DNA of 64,000 nucleotides from Streptomyces sp. CG4 (GTDB lineage: Bacteria > Actinomycetota > Actinomycetes > Streptomycetales > Streptomycetaceae): assembly GCF_041080655.1 (NCBI RefSeq), contig NZ_CP163525.1, positions 930,001 through 994,000 of the forward strand, in the 5' to 3' direction. Below are positions 25,507-34,840 of the stretch, piece after piece. The first letter of the stretch is position 1; every line of letters starts with the position of its first letter. The notes under the pieces were generated by a model. That model searched no databases and was not told the DNA's origin. It worked only from the letters and a program-made list of their open reading frames with translations. Both the position numbers and the translations under genes were made by a program.

Positions 25507-25590
25507 ATGAACGACTCCGCCTTGTCCCGTCTCAACCTCCTGCGGTTCCTCGAGCCCGTCCAGGAACAGGATCTAGGCCTGAGCCTTTGA
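25507..25590 (+). CDS. Possible 27-aa peptide or 5' gene remnant
   Basis: ATG opens MNDSALSRLNLLRFLEPVQE and the frame stops after 27 codons, just before a strong hairpin at 25594-25619. It could be the beginning of a truncated gene, divergent from the 97-aa gene. Low support. Confidence 0.25.
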   Translation: MNDSALSRLNLLRFLEPVQEQDLGLSL

Positions 25591-25593
25591 CCC

Positions 25594-25619
25594 GTCCGGC
25601 GGGCCTTGCCCCGCCGGAC
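25594..25619. terminator. Hairpin, terminator-like
   Basis: GTCCGGCGGG (25594-25603) and CCCGCCGGAC (25610-25619) form a perfect 10-bp stem with a 6-base loop. There is no U-run, as is usual for Streptomyces terminators. It directly follows the 27-codon frame. No supported gene was seen between it and about 25980. Confidence 0.55.
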
Positions 25620-26087
25620 AGCCCTTAGCAGCGTTGCTGCTGATGAGCCTGACGAGGTTGGCCAGCTGCACGTCAGCAGGCAGAGAGGGAACCCTGACGG
25701 GGGTACCGATCTGAGTCATCGGCAGAGGGGACGAGGGATTGAACGCCGACAAGCAACGCATCGGTTGGTCCGGCAAGGTATGGCGCGCGCGTGGGAGTCG
25801 GTGCGCGGTAGGGGCTGCTGGTACGTCGTCTTCTGGCCGTAGGGCGAACCGTACAGCGACAAACGGGCCGTTCTCCGGCGACGCACGCGCTACCGATGGC
25901 AGGCCTCCCGGTGGGTTCGGGACTTCGGCAAGGGCTTCCGCACCCCGATCCGGGTCACACCGCACGACCTGACCCCGCAGCACGCGTCAGGGCAGCCTCT
26001 CTATCCGTACCCTGACCGGCCTCTTGGAATGGACGACCAGGTCGTCGGCCGCATTGATGGAGATCGTCATTGACACGCCGGGTGGGT

Positions 26088-26309
26088 TCATGACCCGGAC
26101 CACTCGGTGTGTGCTCGGTCGCCGGCGAACCGGTCCGGCTGGGCCTCGATCAGGCTGCCTGCGCCGATCGCAAAGTACATCCCGTGCCACCACTGCTCCA
26201 TGACCAGCGCCGCCATCGGCTCGCTGAAGGGGCGCTTGAAGTCGCTTGCGTGCCCGGACCGCATGATCTGGGCGAAGTGGTGGCAATAGGCACGGTCCAT
26301 GTGCTTCAA
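26088..26309 (-). CDS. Hypothetical protein, 73 aa, possibly frameshifted
   Basis: The frame reads MKHMDRAYCHHFAQIMRS, PFSEPMAALVMEQWWHGMYF and ends HTEWSGS. The composition is that of a real soluble protein, unlike the surrounding shadow frames. Immediately downstream another minus frame (to 25987) continues VRVMNPPGVSMTISINAADD and ends VRVRIERLP, also natural-looking. The two may be one gene split by a frameshift. Family not recognised. Confidence 0.4.
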   Translation of the reverse strand: MKHMDRAYCHHFAQIMRSGHASDFKRPFSEPMAALVMEQWWHGMYFAIGAGSLIEAQPDRFAGDRAHTEWSGS

Positions 26310-27054
26310 GAATGCTGCGGGGCCCCTCCCTCAGCAGCCACGGGAAGACGAACGCTGGGCACTTCCGCTGCACGGGTAGCCGGGATAGTGGCTGCCGAGC
26401 ATGGTTACAGAAGGTGACATTGCTGGTTTCCGCCGAGACATCGACGGGTGCGGGACGACGCGTCACGCCCCGGGCAGGTGCAGGCAGGGCAAGGGGTTGG
26501 GTATCCGTACAGTGCCGCACCTCCGAGGAACCGACGCCCCGCAACATTGACTGCGCCCACCGGTGCTGGCGGCCGGGTGGCCACGTCCTGGCCGCCGGTC
26601 ACGGATGTGTGGCCGAGGGCTGAGTGACCAAGATCGGGGGTGGTCAGGCAGTCAATGAAGGCATGGGCCGTGACCGTCGATATGCAGGACAGGCCGAGAC
26701 GAGCAAAGGTCTCATGAGCCCGGCGTACGGACTGGCCGATCCGTCCGGCGCCACCCTCCGCCATGTCGGCTTGGTCACTCTTCGTGGCCTACGGCGGCTT
26801 CCGATCGTTTGGCCCGGCGGCCGCGGCTGGCGTCTTCCGCTGCGGTGCGCATCGCGGTCAGGGCAGCGGGGTACGGCCAGTTCGGAGTTCGACCTGCCGA
26901 GTCTCCTGGTACACGAGCATCGGCAGTCCGCTGATGACGGTGCCGCCCGCGCAGGGGTGGCTTGAGCGAGCGGCCAGAGCCAGTAGACGTCGTACAGAAT
27001 GGTCCCTGTCGCCGGTCCCAGCGAGACGAAGCCTTCAGGAGCGGACGGCGGTCC
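26310..27054. other. 745-bp stretch with no supported gene
   Basis: Several overlapping frames are open, but all have shadow-like composition and none shows a domain. The stretch lies between the 73-aa hypothetical gene and the ABC transporter pseudogene. Confidence 0.5.
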
Positions 27055-27660
27055 TCACCGGTCTTGAGCAAGTTCGTACAGCTCGGCGAACAATCCGGAC
27101 GCATCGGGGAGGGAGTCGAAATTGCCCGATTCCGCGATCCTGCCGCGGTCGAGGACGATGATGCGGTCCGCGATGCGCGCGTTCTCCAGGTGTGGGTGAC
27201 GAAGACGGCGGCTTTGCCCTTGGCGAGCTGCTTGAAGCGGCGGATCACCAGGTGCTGGGCGCGCGGGTCCATCGCGGGGGTGGGCTCGTCGAGCATCAGC
27301 ATGGCGGCGTCGCGATGGAAGGCTCGAGCGACCGCGATCCGCTGCCACTGCCCGCCCGAGACATCGGTGCCGCCCCAGTTCGAGCTCGCGACGAGGGTGT
27401 CCAGCCCATACGGAGCCTTGTCGATGACGCCGTCCGCGCTGGCCGCGCGGACGGCTTCCAGCAGCGGGCCGTCGTCCTCTGCTCTGGGCTGGCCGAGCTG
27501 GATGTTGGCGCGCAGGTCCATGGGCCAGCGGGTGTAGTCCTGCGGCACGAGGCCGACCTTCGCCCACACGCCGGCCGGGTCGGCCTGGGCAAGGTCGGTC
27601 CCGTCCCAGGTGACCGCCCCCGAGCTGGGCAGGTAGAGCCCGGTCAGGAGGCGGGAGAGC
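27055..27660 (-). pseudogene. ABC exporter ATPase pseudogene
   Basis: The minus strand holds the C-terminal part of an ABC exporter. LTGLYLPSSGAVTWDG, VGLVPQDYTRWPMDLRANI, signature VSGGQWQRIAVARAF and Walker B AMLMLDEPTPAMDPRAQ lie in one frame to THTW. A frameshift near 27190 moves the remainder (ENARIADRIIVLDRGRIAES, LFAELYELAQDR, stop) to another frame. The transmembrane domain and Walker A (GxxGxGKT) are absent upstream. It resembles bacteriocin or antibiotic-type exporters, but no substrate gene is adjacent. Confidence 0.8.
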
Positions 27661-27995
27661 CGGCGATGCGGGCCGCCGCCAGCACGCCCTGCGTGACGTC
27701 GCCGCACAGGCGTGGGCGAAACTGGAGCCGCCCGGCGGCCGCCCCGCCGATGCGCAGCCGCCGGGTCCCGTCCTCCAGCACGTCGAAGTAGGCGCCCTCG
27801 CCTTGCCGAGAGTGCCGTCTCCCACGATGGGTGTCATGGCCGCCATCGTTCCGACGCCGTCGCACAACGAAGTCTTCGCCCGTGACAGACCTCGGATCTA
27901 TGGTGGTCATAAGGGACTCTGTTCGGTCATTGAGGCCAGGGTGGGGTGTGCGCTATCGCCGGACCGTACTGCTCCTGGCCGTCTGCGGGTGCGTC

Positions 27996-28208
27996 ATGAG
28001 AGTCGAACTGATCCAACGGGCCGCCAACGTGCTCTTCGACGTGCCGGACGAGATGCACGAGGAGATCATCACGCTGATCGACGCGGTCACCAAGGACGCG
28101 GAGCCCCAGACCCCGAATCTGGGCGCAGCGTTCGGCGAGTGGTGTTGGCTCCTCTACACGGTCGAGGGTGACGTGATCGAAGTGCTGGACGTCGGCTGCG
28201 CACGGTGA
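27996..28208 (+). CDS. Small protein, 70 aa, possibly RelE/ParE-like
   Basis: From ATG 27996 the protein reads MRVELIQRAANVLFDVPDEM and ends LLYTVEGDVIEVLDVGCAR. A helix pair followed by a short beta-hairpin ending in VEVLDV-type residues is reminiscent of RelE/ParE-fold toxins. Catalytic residues cannot be named, and a partner antitoxin is not evident unless it is the short frame that follows. The longer upstream frame is Arg-rich and rejected. Confidence 0.5.
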   Translation: MRVELIQRAANVLFDVPDEMHEEIITLIDAVTKDAEPQTPNLGAAFGEWCWLLYTVEGDVIEVLDVGCAR

Positions 28209-28286
28209 GACACCGTCACGGCCGATCAAGCGGCGGTGTAGCCGTCTGGGACGGGCCGCGCCCCGCTCAACTGGTGTGGAGAGACC

Positions 28287-28420
28287 ATGACGACCACCGG
28301 TCCCGGCGTCATCGAGCGACCAGGCTGCCGCAGCCCGCGCCTACGCAGCTCCGCGAAGCGATCGGAGCGCTCCTCGACGACTACACCGAAGACGAGATCT
28401 TCGGCTACGGCGTCGGCTGA
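28287..28420 (+). pseudogene. Possible short broken gene
   Basis: ATG 28287 has GGAGAG upstream and begins MTTTGPGVIERP. A second frame overlapping it reads RLPQPAPTQLREAIGALLDD and YTEDEIFGYGVG to a stop at 28420, which looks like a natural C-terminus. A single frameshift near 28325 would join them into a protein of about 43 residues. Family unknown. Confidence 0.3.
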
Positions 28421-28528
28421 CGGCCCGCAACCGTGCTTCGTTCCAGACTGGAGTTCCGGACTGATGTTGCCGGACCGGTTCCGGATGAGACGTGCGGATG
28501 GGTGCGGCTTCGGCGGACAGGGAGCGTC

Positions 28529-29554
28529 ATGACGGACAGAATGACGATGCGGGCGTGGGTCGTGGACGGGCCCCGGCCGGTAGAGGAGGGTCCCCTCCGG
28601 TTGGTCGGGAAGCCCGTTCCGGTGCCCGAGGACGATGAGCTGCTGGTGCGCGTGCGCGCGTGCGGGGTGTGCCGCACGGACTTGCACGTCATCGAGGGTG
28701 ACCTACCGACGCACCGTCTCGGGGTCACGCCTGGTCACGAGGTGGTCGGTGTGGTCGAGGGCTTCGGGGCCGCTGTGCGGGACTTCACGGTCGGGGAGCG
28801 CGTGGGGGTGGCCTGGCTGCGTCGCACCGACGGGGACTGTGTGTACTGCCGGCGGAGGTCCGAGAATCTGTGCCCGGCCTCGCTCTACACGGGCTGGGAC
28901 GCCGACGGCGGTTACGCCGAGTACACGACGGTGCCGGCCGCCTTTGCGCACCGGCTGCCCGGCGAACTCGACGACATTGCGCTCGCCCCGATGCTGTGCG
29001 CAGGCATCATCGGCTATCGCGCGCTGCGCCGGGCGTTGCTGCCGCCGGGTGGGCGTCTCGGGCTGTACGGCTTCGGGGGCAGCGCCCACCTGTGTGCGCA
29101 GGTCGCGATCGCCGAGGGTGCCACCGTGCACGTCATGACACGGGGTGTGGCCGCCCGGCGACTGGCTCTGGAACTGGGCGCTGTCTCGGCGCGGGGCGCC
29201 TACGATGTGCCGCCCGAGCCGCTGGACAGCGCGATCCTCTTTGCCCCCGTCGGTGACCTGGTACCCGTCGCGCTGCGGGCCCTGGACCGTGGTGGCGTGC
29301 TGGCCATCGCCGGCATCCACCTGAGCGACACGCCGCCGTTGCACTACGAGAGCGACCTCTTCTACGAGAAGGAGTTGCGCAGTGTCACCGCCAACACCCG
29401 TGAGGACGCCCGGGAGTTCCTGACCCTGGCCGCGCGGCACGGGGTGCACGCGACTACGCACGCCTATCCGCTCTCGCAGGCCGATCAGGCGCTCACGGAT
29501 CTCAAGGCGGGGCGGTTTGACGGGGCGGCCGTACTCGTGAACGACTTGTCCTGA
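28529..29554 (+). CDS. Zinc-binding alcohol dehydrogenase family protein
   Basis: A 341-residue medium-chain dehydrogenase. The GroES-like domain holds the catalytic zinc ligands [12 protein letters not shown] and TPGHEVVG. The Rossmann domain has [30 protein letters not shown] and [11 protein letters not shown] place it with the adh_fam_2 subgroup, which oxidizes alcohols with NAD(P). The structural-zinc loop reads [15 protein letters not shown], so the first of the four usual Cys is Asp and three remain. Start ATG 28529 has GGAG five bases upstream. It stands alone. Confidence 0.9.
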   Translation: MTDRMTMRAWVVDGPRPVEEGPLRLVGKPVPVPEDDELLVRVRACGVCRTDLHVIEGDLPTHRLGVTPGHEVVGVVEGFGAAVRDFTVGERVGVAWLRRTDGDCVYCRRRSENLCPASLYTGWDADGGYAEYTTVPAAFAHRLPGELDDIALAPMLCAGIIGYRALRRALLPPGGRLGLYGFGGSAHLCAQVAIAEGATVHVMTRGVAARRLALELGAVSARGAYDVPPEPLDSAILFAPVGDLVPVALRALDRGGVLAIAGIHLSDTPPLHYESDLFYEKELRSVTANTREDAREFLTLAARHGVHATTHAYPLSQADQALTDLKAGRFDGAAVLVNDLS

Positions 29555-29871
29555 CCGGCTTGTGCGCCGCAGCGACGTCCGAAGCACAGGCCCGGCCAGC
29601 GCAACGCCCTGTCGGCCTGAGCCACCGTTGCTCCCGCGCCTGATGACTCGGGCAACTCTGCCTGCTCACCCTGGGCAGCCACTTCCAGGACTCCCGGGCC
29701 TTCTGGGCGCCTGTAGGCACGGGGGTGCCGGGGAGCTACCGGCAACGCGACACCTGCCCGCACGTGCCCGAGAGGATGAGCCTGGCCAGGGCCGCGCGCA
29801 GGCCCCGAAGGGCTACGAGGCGCTGCTAGGTTTCCGCTTAGGTCTCGTGCGTGAGGAGTGGGGTGGGACGG
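29555..29871. other. 317-bp intergenic stretch, nothing recognised
   Basis: No supported gene or RNA was seen. The right end should include the promoter of the DUF429 gene. Confidence 0.5.
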
Positions 29872-30549
29872 ATGAACGTCCTGGGGGTCGATGCCTGCGG
29901 AAAACAGGGGTGGATAGGGATCAGACTCATGGACGGCGCGTACGCGGGCAGCCTGGTGGATATCCGGCTTGAGACGCTGATCGAGCGTGCCGGAGAGGTG
30001 CATGCGGTTGCGGTGGACATGCCGTTGGGCCTTGTCGAAAGGGGCTGGCGCGCCGCAGATCTCGCGGCCAGGGCGCTGCTGGGGGTGCGGCGCAGCAGTG
30101 TTTTCCCCATCGCGCCGAGGTCGGTGTGGGAGGAGTCGGACTACAGGGCGGCTGCGGACCATTGCCAGGAACTCACCGGTAATCGGCTGAGCCAACAAGC
30201 GTGGGCGCTGAAGCCGAAGCTGCTTGAGGCTCGGGCGTGTTGGCTCGTTGATGAGCGAATCCACGAGGTGCACCCCGAGGTGTCCTTCCACTCCTTGGCC
30301 GGCGGTGTGTCGCTGGCTTACGCCAAGAAGACCTGGCGCGGCCAGAACCTGCGCCGCTCCCTGCTGGCCGAGGCCGGGCTTGTGCTCCCGGACGAGCTCG
30401 GTGAGGCGGATCGCGTTCCTGCGGACGACGTGCTTGATGCCGCTGTCGCGGCGTGGTCGGCGCACAGGATCGCACTCGGGATCGCGGCTCGGGCTCCTGA
30501 GGTGCCCGAGCCGGACGCGGAAGGGCGCCTCGTCGAGATTCGGTACTGA
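29872..30549 (+). CDS. DUF429 domain protein
   Basis: A 225-residue protein with the DUF429 pattern. MNVLGVDACGKQGWIGI opens an RNase H-like fold with an early Asp, HAVAVDMPLGLVERGWR gives a second acidic site, and SSVFPIAPRSVW, EVHPEVSFHSLAG and ADDVLDAAVAAWSAHRI follow. The conserved acidic residues fit a metal-dependent nuclease-like fold; biochemical function is unknown. I chose ATG 29872 over an upstream in-frame GTG at 29851 because the family starts with this strand. Confidence 0.88.
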   Translation: MNVLGVDACGKQGWIGIRLMDGAYAGSLVDIRLETLIERAGEVHAVAVDMPLGLVERGWRAADLAARALLGVRRSSVFPIAPRSVWEESDYRAAADHCQELTGNRLSQQAWALKPKLLEARACWLVDERIHEVHPEVSFHSLAGGVSLAYAKKTWRGQNLRRSLLAEAGLVLPDELGEADRVPADDVLDAAVAAWSAHRIALGIAARAPEVPEPDAEGRLVEIRY

Positions 30550-30595
30550 TCAGCCACCAAATACAGGACCTCTTGCGATGCCCTGAGAGGGCAAG

Positions 30596-30838
30596 GTGTT
30601 GGACGACTCGTCCGCCCGGCTCGCGGCGTTGGTGGAGTCACTGACCGGCTATGTGGTGTTCGCGATGTCCAGGGGCAGCAAGCAGCTGGACGCCCCAGTC
30701 CCCGAAGGGCCTTCCCCCACCGCAGACCACACGCCGATGGAAGGCGATTCAGCAGCCTGGGGCGTTGTCGGTGATGGCCGATACAGACAGTTGGCCGACC
30801 CTGGATACGGGGGCTGGGAAACACTCGAGATCTCACCG
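30596..30838 (+). other. Possible decayed coding stretch
   Basis: A GTG-led frame reads VLDDSSARLAALVESLTGYV and FAMSRGSKQLDAPVPEGPS. It has good codon bias for about 40 codons, then loses it and runs antisense through the next gene. It may be a gene remnant. No domain recognised. Confidence 0.2.
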
Positions 30839-31738
30839 TCACTGCGTGAAGTACAAGGCTTGGTGCCGCTGATCGGCGGAGCAAACGTAGATCCCGGCAT
30901 CCGCCGCATCGTCCACGAGGAAACCGGTCGCCTCCCGGGTAAGGGTGAACTCTTCCGTCCCCCATACGAGATGCCGACCAGTCACGGTGCACAGGTACGT
31001 GTGGGGGTTCTCCGATACGAGTGGCAGGCTCTCGTAGGAGTCCACTTGAAGCAGCAGGCCGAGAGGTGCTGCGCACTCGGGGCAGCCCAGGCTCTCGGGC
31101 ATGTCACTGGAGGCCCAGGACTTGCTGCCGCCAACCTTCCAGCCGTCCGTGAGGCTCTCCTGCCAATAGAGGTCGAACAGCTCATCCGAGCCCTTCAGCT
31201 GCTTGCGGAGCCCGACCGGCAGTTCCTGCCACCAGGGGTACTCCACGACCCGTTCGGGATGCACCGTGCACGGCTGAGGGAATTCGTCCCATTCGGCATC
31301 CCAGTGCTTCCAGGGGTCGGGTTGCACGTCTGGCCCGTACCTGATCTCACCGGCGCGCCGCCAGAACACCCGGCAGTCCTTGCCCTGGAACGACGGCTTC
31401 GGCAAGACGTGCGGCTCGGGGCACCACACGATCTGCACCAGGTCAGTGCCCTCGGGGAAAGAGATCTCGGGCACGTCGGCGGCATACAGCTGTACCACGG
31501 ACACCATCGGCACCGGATCATCGGCGCTCCCGTGATCCGCGCTCGCGCAGTGCGGCCAGGGCTCGTCCGCCGGCCAGAGCATCGGTCCGCCGACATGGCT
31601 GTTTCGGATACCGGGTTCGCCGCGACGCGGGCGGAGCCGGACAACGGTGCGAGCGAACGAGTCCAGCCCGGGCATGGTCGCAAGGAGACGGGCCAGGTCA
31701 TCCTCGCGCTCTGCGGGGACCTGCGTGGTGTCGGTCAT
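30839..31738 (-). CDS. DUF1963-like (YwqG family) protein
   Basis: A 299-residue soluble protein with features of the DUF1963/YwqG group: IRNSHVGGPMLWPADEPWP near the N-terminus, VVQLYAADVPEISFPEGTDL, and LGCPECAAPLGLLLQVDSYE, with CPEC suggesting a metal or disulfide site. I chose ATG 31738 (MTDTTQVPAEREDD) over a more distal start because it begins the conserved, acidic N-terminus. Function of the family is unknown. It is divergent from the 217-aa gene at 31988. Confidence 0.75.
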   Translation of the reverse strand: MTDTTQVPAEREDDLARLLATMPGLDSFARTVVRLRPRRGEPGIRNSHVGGPMLWPADEPWPHCASADHGSADDPVPMVSVVQLYAADVPEISFPEGTDLVQIVWCPEPHVLPKPSFQGKDCRVFWRRAGEIRYGPDVQPDPWKHWDAEWDEFPQPCTVHPERVVEYPWWQELPVGLRKQLKGSDELFDLYWQESLTDGWKVGGSKSWASSDMPESLGCPECAAPLGLLLQVDSYESLPLVSENPHTYLCTVTGRHLVWGTEEFTLTREATGFLVDDAADAGIYVCSADQRHQALYFTQ

Positions 31739-31987
31739 GCGTGCATTCTGGCGGTCACCGATGAACATCGGCGCGTGGGTTCCACAGAGTGATGGCGATT
31801 CTTGAAACGGCCTTGTCAGCTGTTCCGTGAATCCCAGGTCAGCGACGGGAACGGGGGATCGTTTCGGCCGAGTGTGTCCGAGCCTGGTGCGAACTCCTTC
31901 GGGCCCGCATCCTCACTTCACCCACGAGATGCTGTCGGGCCCTGCCCTCCGAGCTGGATGTCAGTGGCGTCTGGCAGCATGACGATC

Positions 31988-32641
31988 ATGAGCCGGATCA
32001 TCTCGTACAGCACAGCCGACAAGGCAGACGTCCTGGGGTTTCTCGGGGCCGCCGGAAACCTCACGTCTGACCAGCAGCGCGTCCTCGACATGGTGCGCGA
32101 GATGGCGCGGAACAGCCAACTTGAGCTGGACCGCCAGGGCATCGACTGGGGCTTGTCGGTCTCCGACGCGCTCGAACACCTCATAGCCGGTCACGCGAGT
32201 TCGGACGCGGAGTACGCGGCCGGTGCCTACTACCAGGCTCTGCAGCACATCATCGACTGCAACGCGTCCGACCCCAGCGACCTGGGGGTGTACTCCAAGC
32301 CCTCCACCTTCTTCGGCCTGGTCGACGAAGAACTGCGCCGCCTGGACGTGAGCGCTGATCTGCTGCTGCACGAGCACCTGTTCTCTGGGCCACCACAGGA
32401 GATCCCCTTCCACATCCCCTACCCCGTGGACGGCCCCCACATCGGCATGTTCCCGTTGGCCAAGGCCAAGCCTGCTGCCGACGCCTACCGTGCCGTGCTG
32501 GACCGCATGGAAGACGGCTTCCGGTACGACATCCAAGAACTCATCGAGAAGCTTGAGTTCGAGCACGAGGAATGGGAGTACGCGACGAAGAACATCGACT
32601 GGTACACCCAGGACACGATCTTCTTCTCCATCACCGGCTGA
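31988..32641 (+). CDS. Conserved hypothetical protein, DUF7691-like
   Basis: A 217-residue acidic, soluble protein beginning MSRIISYSTADKADVLGFLG. It has LSVSDALEHLIAGHASSD and HIIDCNASDPSDLGVYSKP, and ends IDWYTQDTIFFSITG. It resembles the DUF7691 family common in Streptomyces, often near mobile or defence-type genes. An ATG nine bases earlier is also possible. No catalytic motif seen. Confidence 0.7.
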   Translation: MSRIISYSTADKADVLGFLGAAGNLTSDQQRVLDMVREMARNSQLELDRQGIDWGLSVSDALEHLIAGHASSDAEYAAGAYYQALQHIIDCNASDPSDLGVYSKPSTFFGLVDEELRRLDVSADLLLHEHLFSGPPQEIPFHIPYPVDGPHIGMFPLAKAKPAADAYRAVLDRMEDGFRYDIQELIEKLEFEHEEWEYATKNIDWYTQDTIFFSITG

Positions 32642-32805
32642 CCAATCAGGACGCGACACCCAGGCCTCGCCCCGCATCGGAGGAGACTGTCGTTGCTCCT
32701 TTCCGCTAGTGGGAATGCTCCGACCAAAGGGCCGGTAAGCAGATAAGGAAAGGGAAACTTGGGGGTTGGAGCTCGGGGCGCCGGGGTGCTTTCCTTCCCG
32801 TCGGA

Positions 32806-33336
32806 ATGTGTGGGGCCTCTGATGGACCGCGCCCGCAGTACATCCGTGGGCCGCTTGAACTGCTGGACGCCATGCGCGCCCTGCGGTTCGCCCACGGCAA
32901 CAAGGCACTGTTCGAGCTGGAGTTGGCGGCTACCAAGGACGGCGTCAGCTTTCTGCCGCGCAGCTCTCTGGGCGCGGTTCTCAGCGGCACGCGGATGCCC
33001 TCCAAGACCCTGCTGCTCACCTTCGTGAAGATGCGCGGTGGGGTGAAGCCAGGCACTCCCGCAGCTCTCCAGTGGGAGCATGCCTGGGAACGGGCGGATG
33101 CCTACCGGCGTGGACAGCCGATACACGCCGCTGGCCATCTGCAGCAGCCGGAACAGATTCCGGAGCAGAGGGTGCAGCCGGACGCGATTGGTCTCCGCTC
33201 GCGCTCTGACACAGCGTCGGCTACCCGCCGGGGCCGACCGGCGCGGCGGCCGTCGCAGTGGCGGCGGTTGGCGAGCCGGCTACTGCTGCAGGCCCTGCAG
33301 GCATCCGTGCACCATGCGGGAGCCTCCGGGACCTGA
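32806..33336 (+). CDS. XRE-type helix-turn-helix protein
   Basis: A 176-residue frame. Residues about 18-85 read LELLDAMRALRFAHGNKALF, RSSLGAVLSGTRMPSKTLL and FVKMRGG. This matches the atypical XRE helix-turn-helix found at the N-terminus of many Streptomyces regulators (R-S-x-L-x-x-V-L-x-G-x-x-x-P). The C-terminal half is low-complexity and Arg/Gln-rich and may be decayed; full family members often carry an NB-ARC or other sensor after this domain. Start at 32806 is uncertain. Confidence 0.6.
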   Translation: MCGASDGPRPQYIRGPLELLDAMRALRFAHGNKALFELELAATKDGVSFLPRSSLGAVLSGTRMPSKTLLLTFVKMRGGVKPGTPAALQWEHAWERADAYRRGQPIHAAGHLQQPEQIPEQRVQPDAIGLRSRSDTASATRRGRPARRPSQWRRLASRLLLQALQASVHHAGASGT

Positions 33337-33439
33337 CACCAGCAACAGCGCAGTGAGCGCCGCCCGTACAACACAGGCCGGGGCGGCGCTTCCGCATGTC
33401 TCAGATCACGACTCTTTCACACGGCCGACTGGACGAACA

Positions 33440-33845
33440 GTTCTGGATCTGGTGTGGCCCGACGTCGAGGGGCTGGCCATCGACGCGGTGGACGTCGTTG
33501 GGAGCGCGGTGTGGGTCGACCTGCGTTCTCGGCAGGAGACGGTGACGTGCCCCTCGTGCGACGTGACTGCGTCACGCGTGCACATCAAGTACTTGCGGCG
33601 CTTGGCGGACCGCCCGCTGGGCGGGCGGCGGGTGTTGCTGCGGCTGCGGGTCCGCCGGTTCTTCTGCGACAACGGCCCCTGCTCCCGCCGCACGATGGTG
33701 GAGCAGGTACCGAGCCTGACCACGCGGTACCGACGCAGAACCACGGCCCTCGCCCGGATGGTGCAGGCGATCGGACTGGCCGTCGGCGGCCGGGCAGGTG
33801 ACTTCATGGCCAGCCGCCCGCTCCCCGCGCCCTCCACTACCCACT
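33440..33845 (+). pseudogene. ISL3-family transposase fragment
   Basis: The frame reads VLDLVWPDVEGLAIDAVDVV, TCPSCDVTASRVHIKYLRRL, VRRFFCDNGPCSRRTMVEQV and ALARMVQAIGLAVGGRAGDF. This is the zinc-finger and helix-turn-helix N-terminal part of ISL3-type transposases, with Cys pairs intact. It breaks off at ASRPLPAPST, before the catalytic domain. No terminal repeats found. Confidence 0.8.
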
Positions 33846-34018
33846 GGCTCGATGCGAGGACACCGTACGCAACCGCTGGCGCACCCGCGTCACCGAGCGC
33901 CAACACCACCTGAACATCGGCTCGGCGTGAACCGTGACAGCCTGCCCGGCGCCCCTCTGACCGGCTCACATACGGCTGCGGTCCGCTAACACGCCAGGTG
34001 TTCGCGGGCCGCAGTCGC

Positions 34019-34049
<31 letters not shown>

Positions 34050-34052
34050 AGT

Positions 34053-34193
34053 TCAGAGTGCGCCCGGGTCGATGCCCTGCGCACGCGCGAGAGCGAACAG
34101 AACTCGTTCGATCGTGTCCAGACGTTCGGCGATCGACCGCTCCCCCAGCGAGCCGATGGTGTCGGCGAAGGCAGCGATGACGTACTCGGTCAC
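34053..34193 (-). CDS. Small hypothetical protein, 46 aa
   Basis: From GTG the protein reads VTEYVIAAFADTIGSLGERS and IERVLFALARAQGIDPGAL. It is amphipathic-helical and acidic, with natural codon use. It begins 17 bp after the stop of a truncated upstream frame on the same strand (34211), suggesting the tail of an old operon. Family unknown. Confidence 0.45.
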   Translation of the reverse strand: MTEYVIAAFADTIGSLGERSIAERLDTIERVLFALARAQGIDPGAL

Positions 34194-34210
34194 ATGAGTC
34201 TCCAGCCCCT

Positions 34211-34320
34211 CTAGGGATTGAGGTCCAGTACGCGGACCGGCTCGCCGATCCAACGGTCGGGGGCGGTCGTAGCGACGATCGCCCCGTCAGGACGGTCCAG
34301 GGTGGGCTGAGCAGCTCGAG
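34211..34320 (-). pseudogene. C-terminal remnant of an unknown gene
   Basis: The minus strand ends AAQPTLDRPDGAIVATTAPD, then RWIGEPVRVLDLNP and stop. It is natural-looking protein for about 36 codons, upstream of which the frame turns into Arg-rich shadow. Probably a truncated gene that preceded the 46-aa gene. Confidence 0.35.
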
Positions 34321-34387
34321 GAGTCCGAGTGCGCGACCGCCACGGCCGCCGTCGGCCGCGGCGACGCACCACCACTCTGAGCAGATC

Positions 34388-34840
34388 ATGGATCGACTGC
34401 GCGAGGCAGCTGAGAAGTTGTCGAAGGGTTCGTTCATCATCGGCGACGACGCGCTGGAAGTTGTCCCGATGCAGGAGCACGGTGGCCGGTCCGTGGGGGA
34501 TGACCTGTTTGGGGTTTCCGCGTGGCTGCACCGGTTGTCGGAGGACGTCGACGTGCCCTACAACACGGTCAAGGAGTACCGGTGGGTGGCCAGCCGGTGG
34601 CCCGAGCGGCACCGGTGCTCAGGTGTGGCCTTCAGCACCCACCAGATCCTCGCCGCGATCTCGGATCCCGAGGAGCGCTGGGCGGCGATCAAGAACCCGC
34701 CGCTGGACGCGCGGACCAGCAAGCGGCGGTGGACTCCGGAGACGGCCCGGCACAGGGTGGGCTACCACGAGCCGGGACCCGAGACGGTGTAGGAGGAGAT
34801 CGTGGCCGTGCACGACCTGGTCGCCGACGAGCAGGTCACA
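34388..34840 (+). pseudogene. DUF6192 family gene, nonsense-interrupted and 3'-truncated
   Basis: The frame from ATG 34388 (LSKGSFIIGDDALEVVPMQE, VDVPYNTVKEYRWVASRWPE, GVAFSTHQILAAISDPEERW) matches the N-terminal part of DUF6192 proteins, a family typical of Streptomyces mobile regions. It stops at TAG 34790-34792, where family members have Gln. In the same frame it then continues EEIVAVHDLVADEQVTSAPS for a few codons before ending in unrelated sequence. Both a point mutation and a 3' deletion are therefore visible. Confidence 0.75.

Noticed and set aside
30596..31792. 398-codon plus frame across the DUF1963-like gene
   Set aside because: All but the first 240 bp is antisense to a gene with natural composition on the minus strand.
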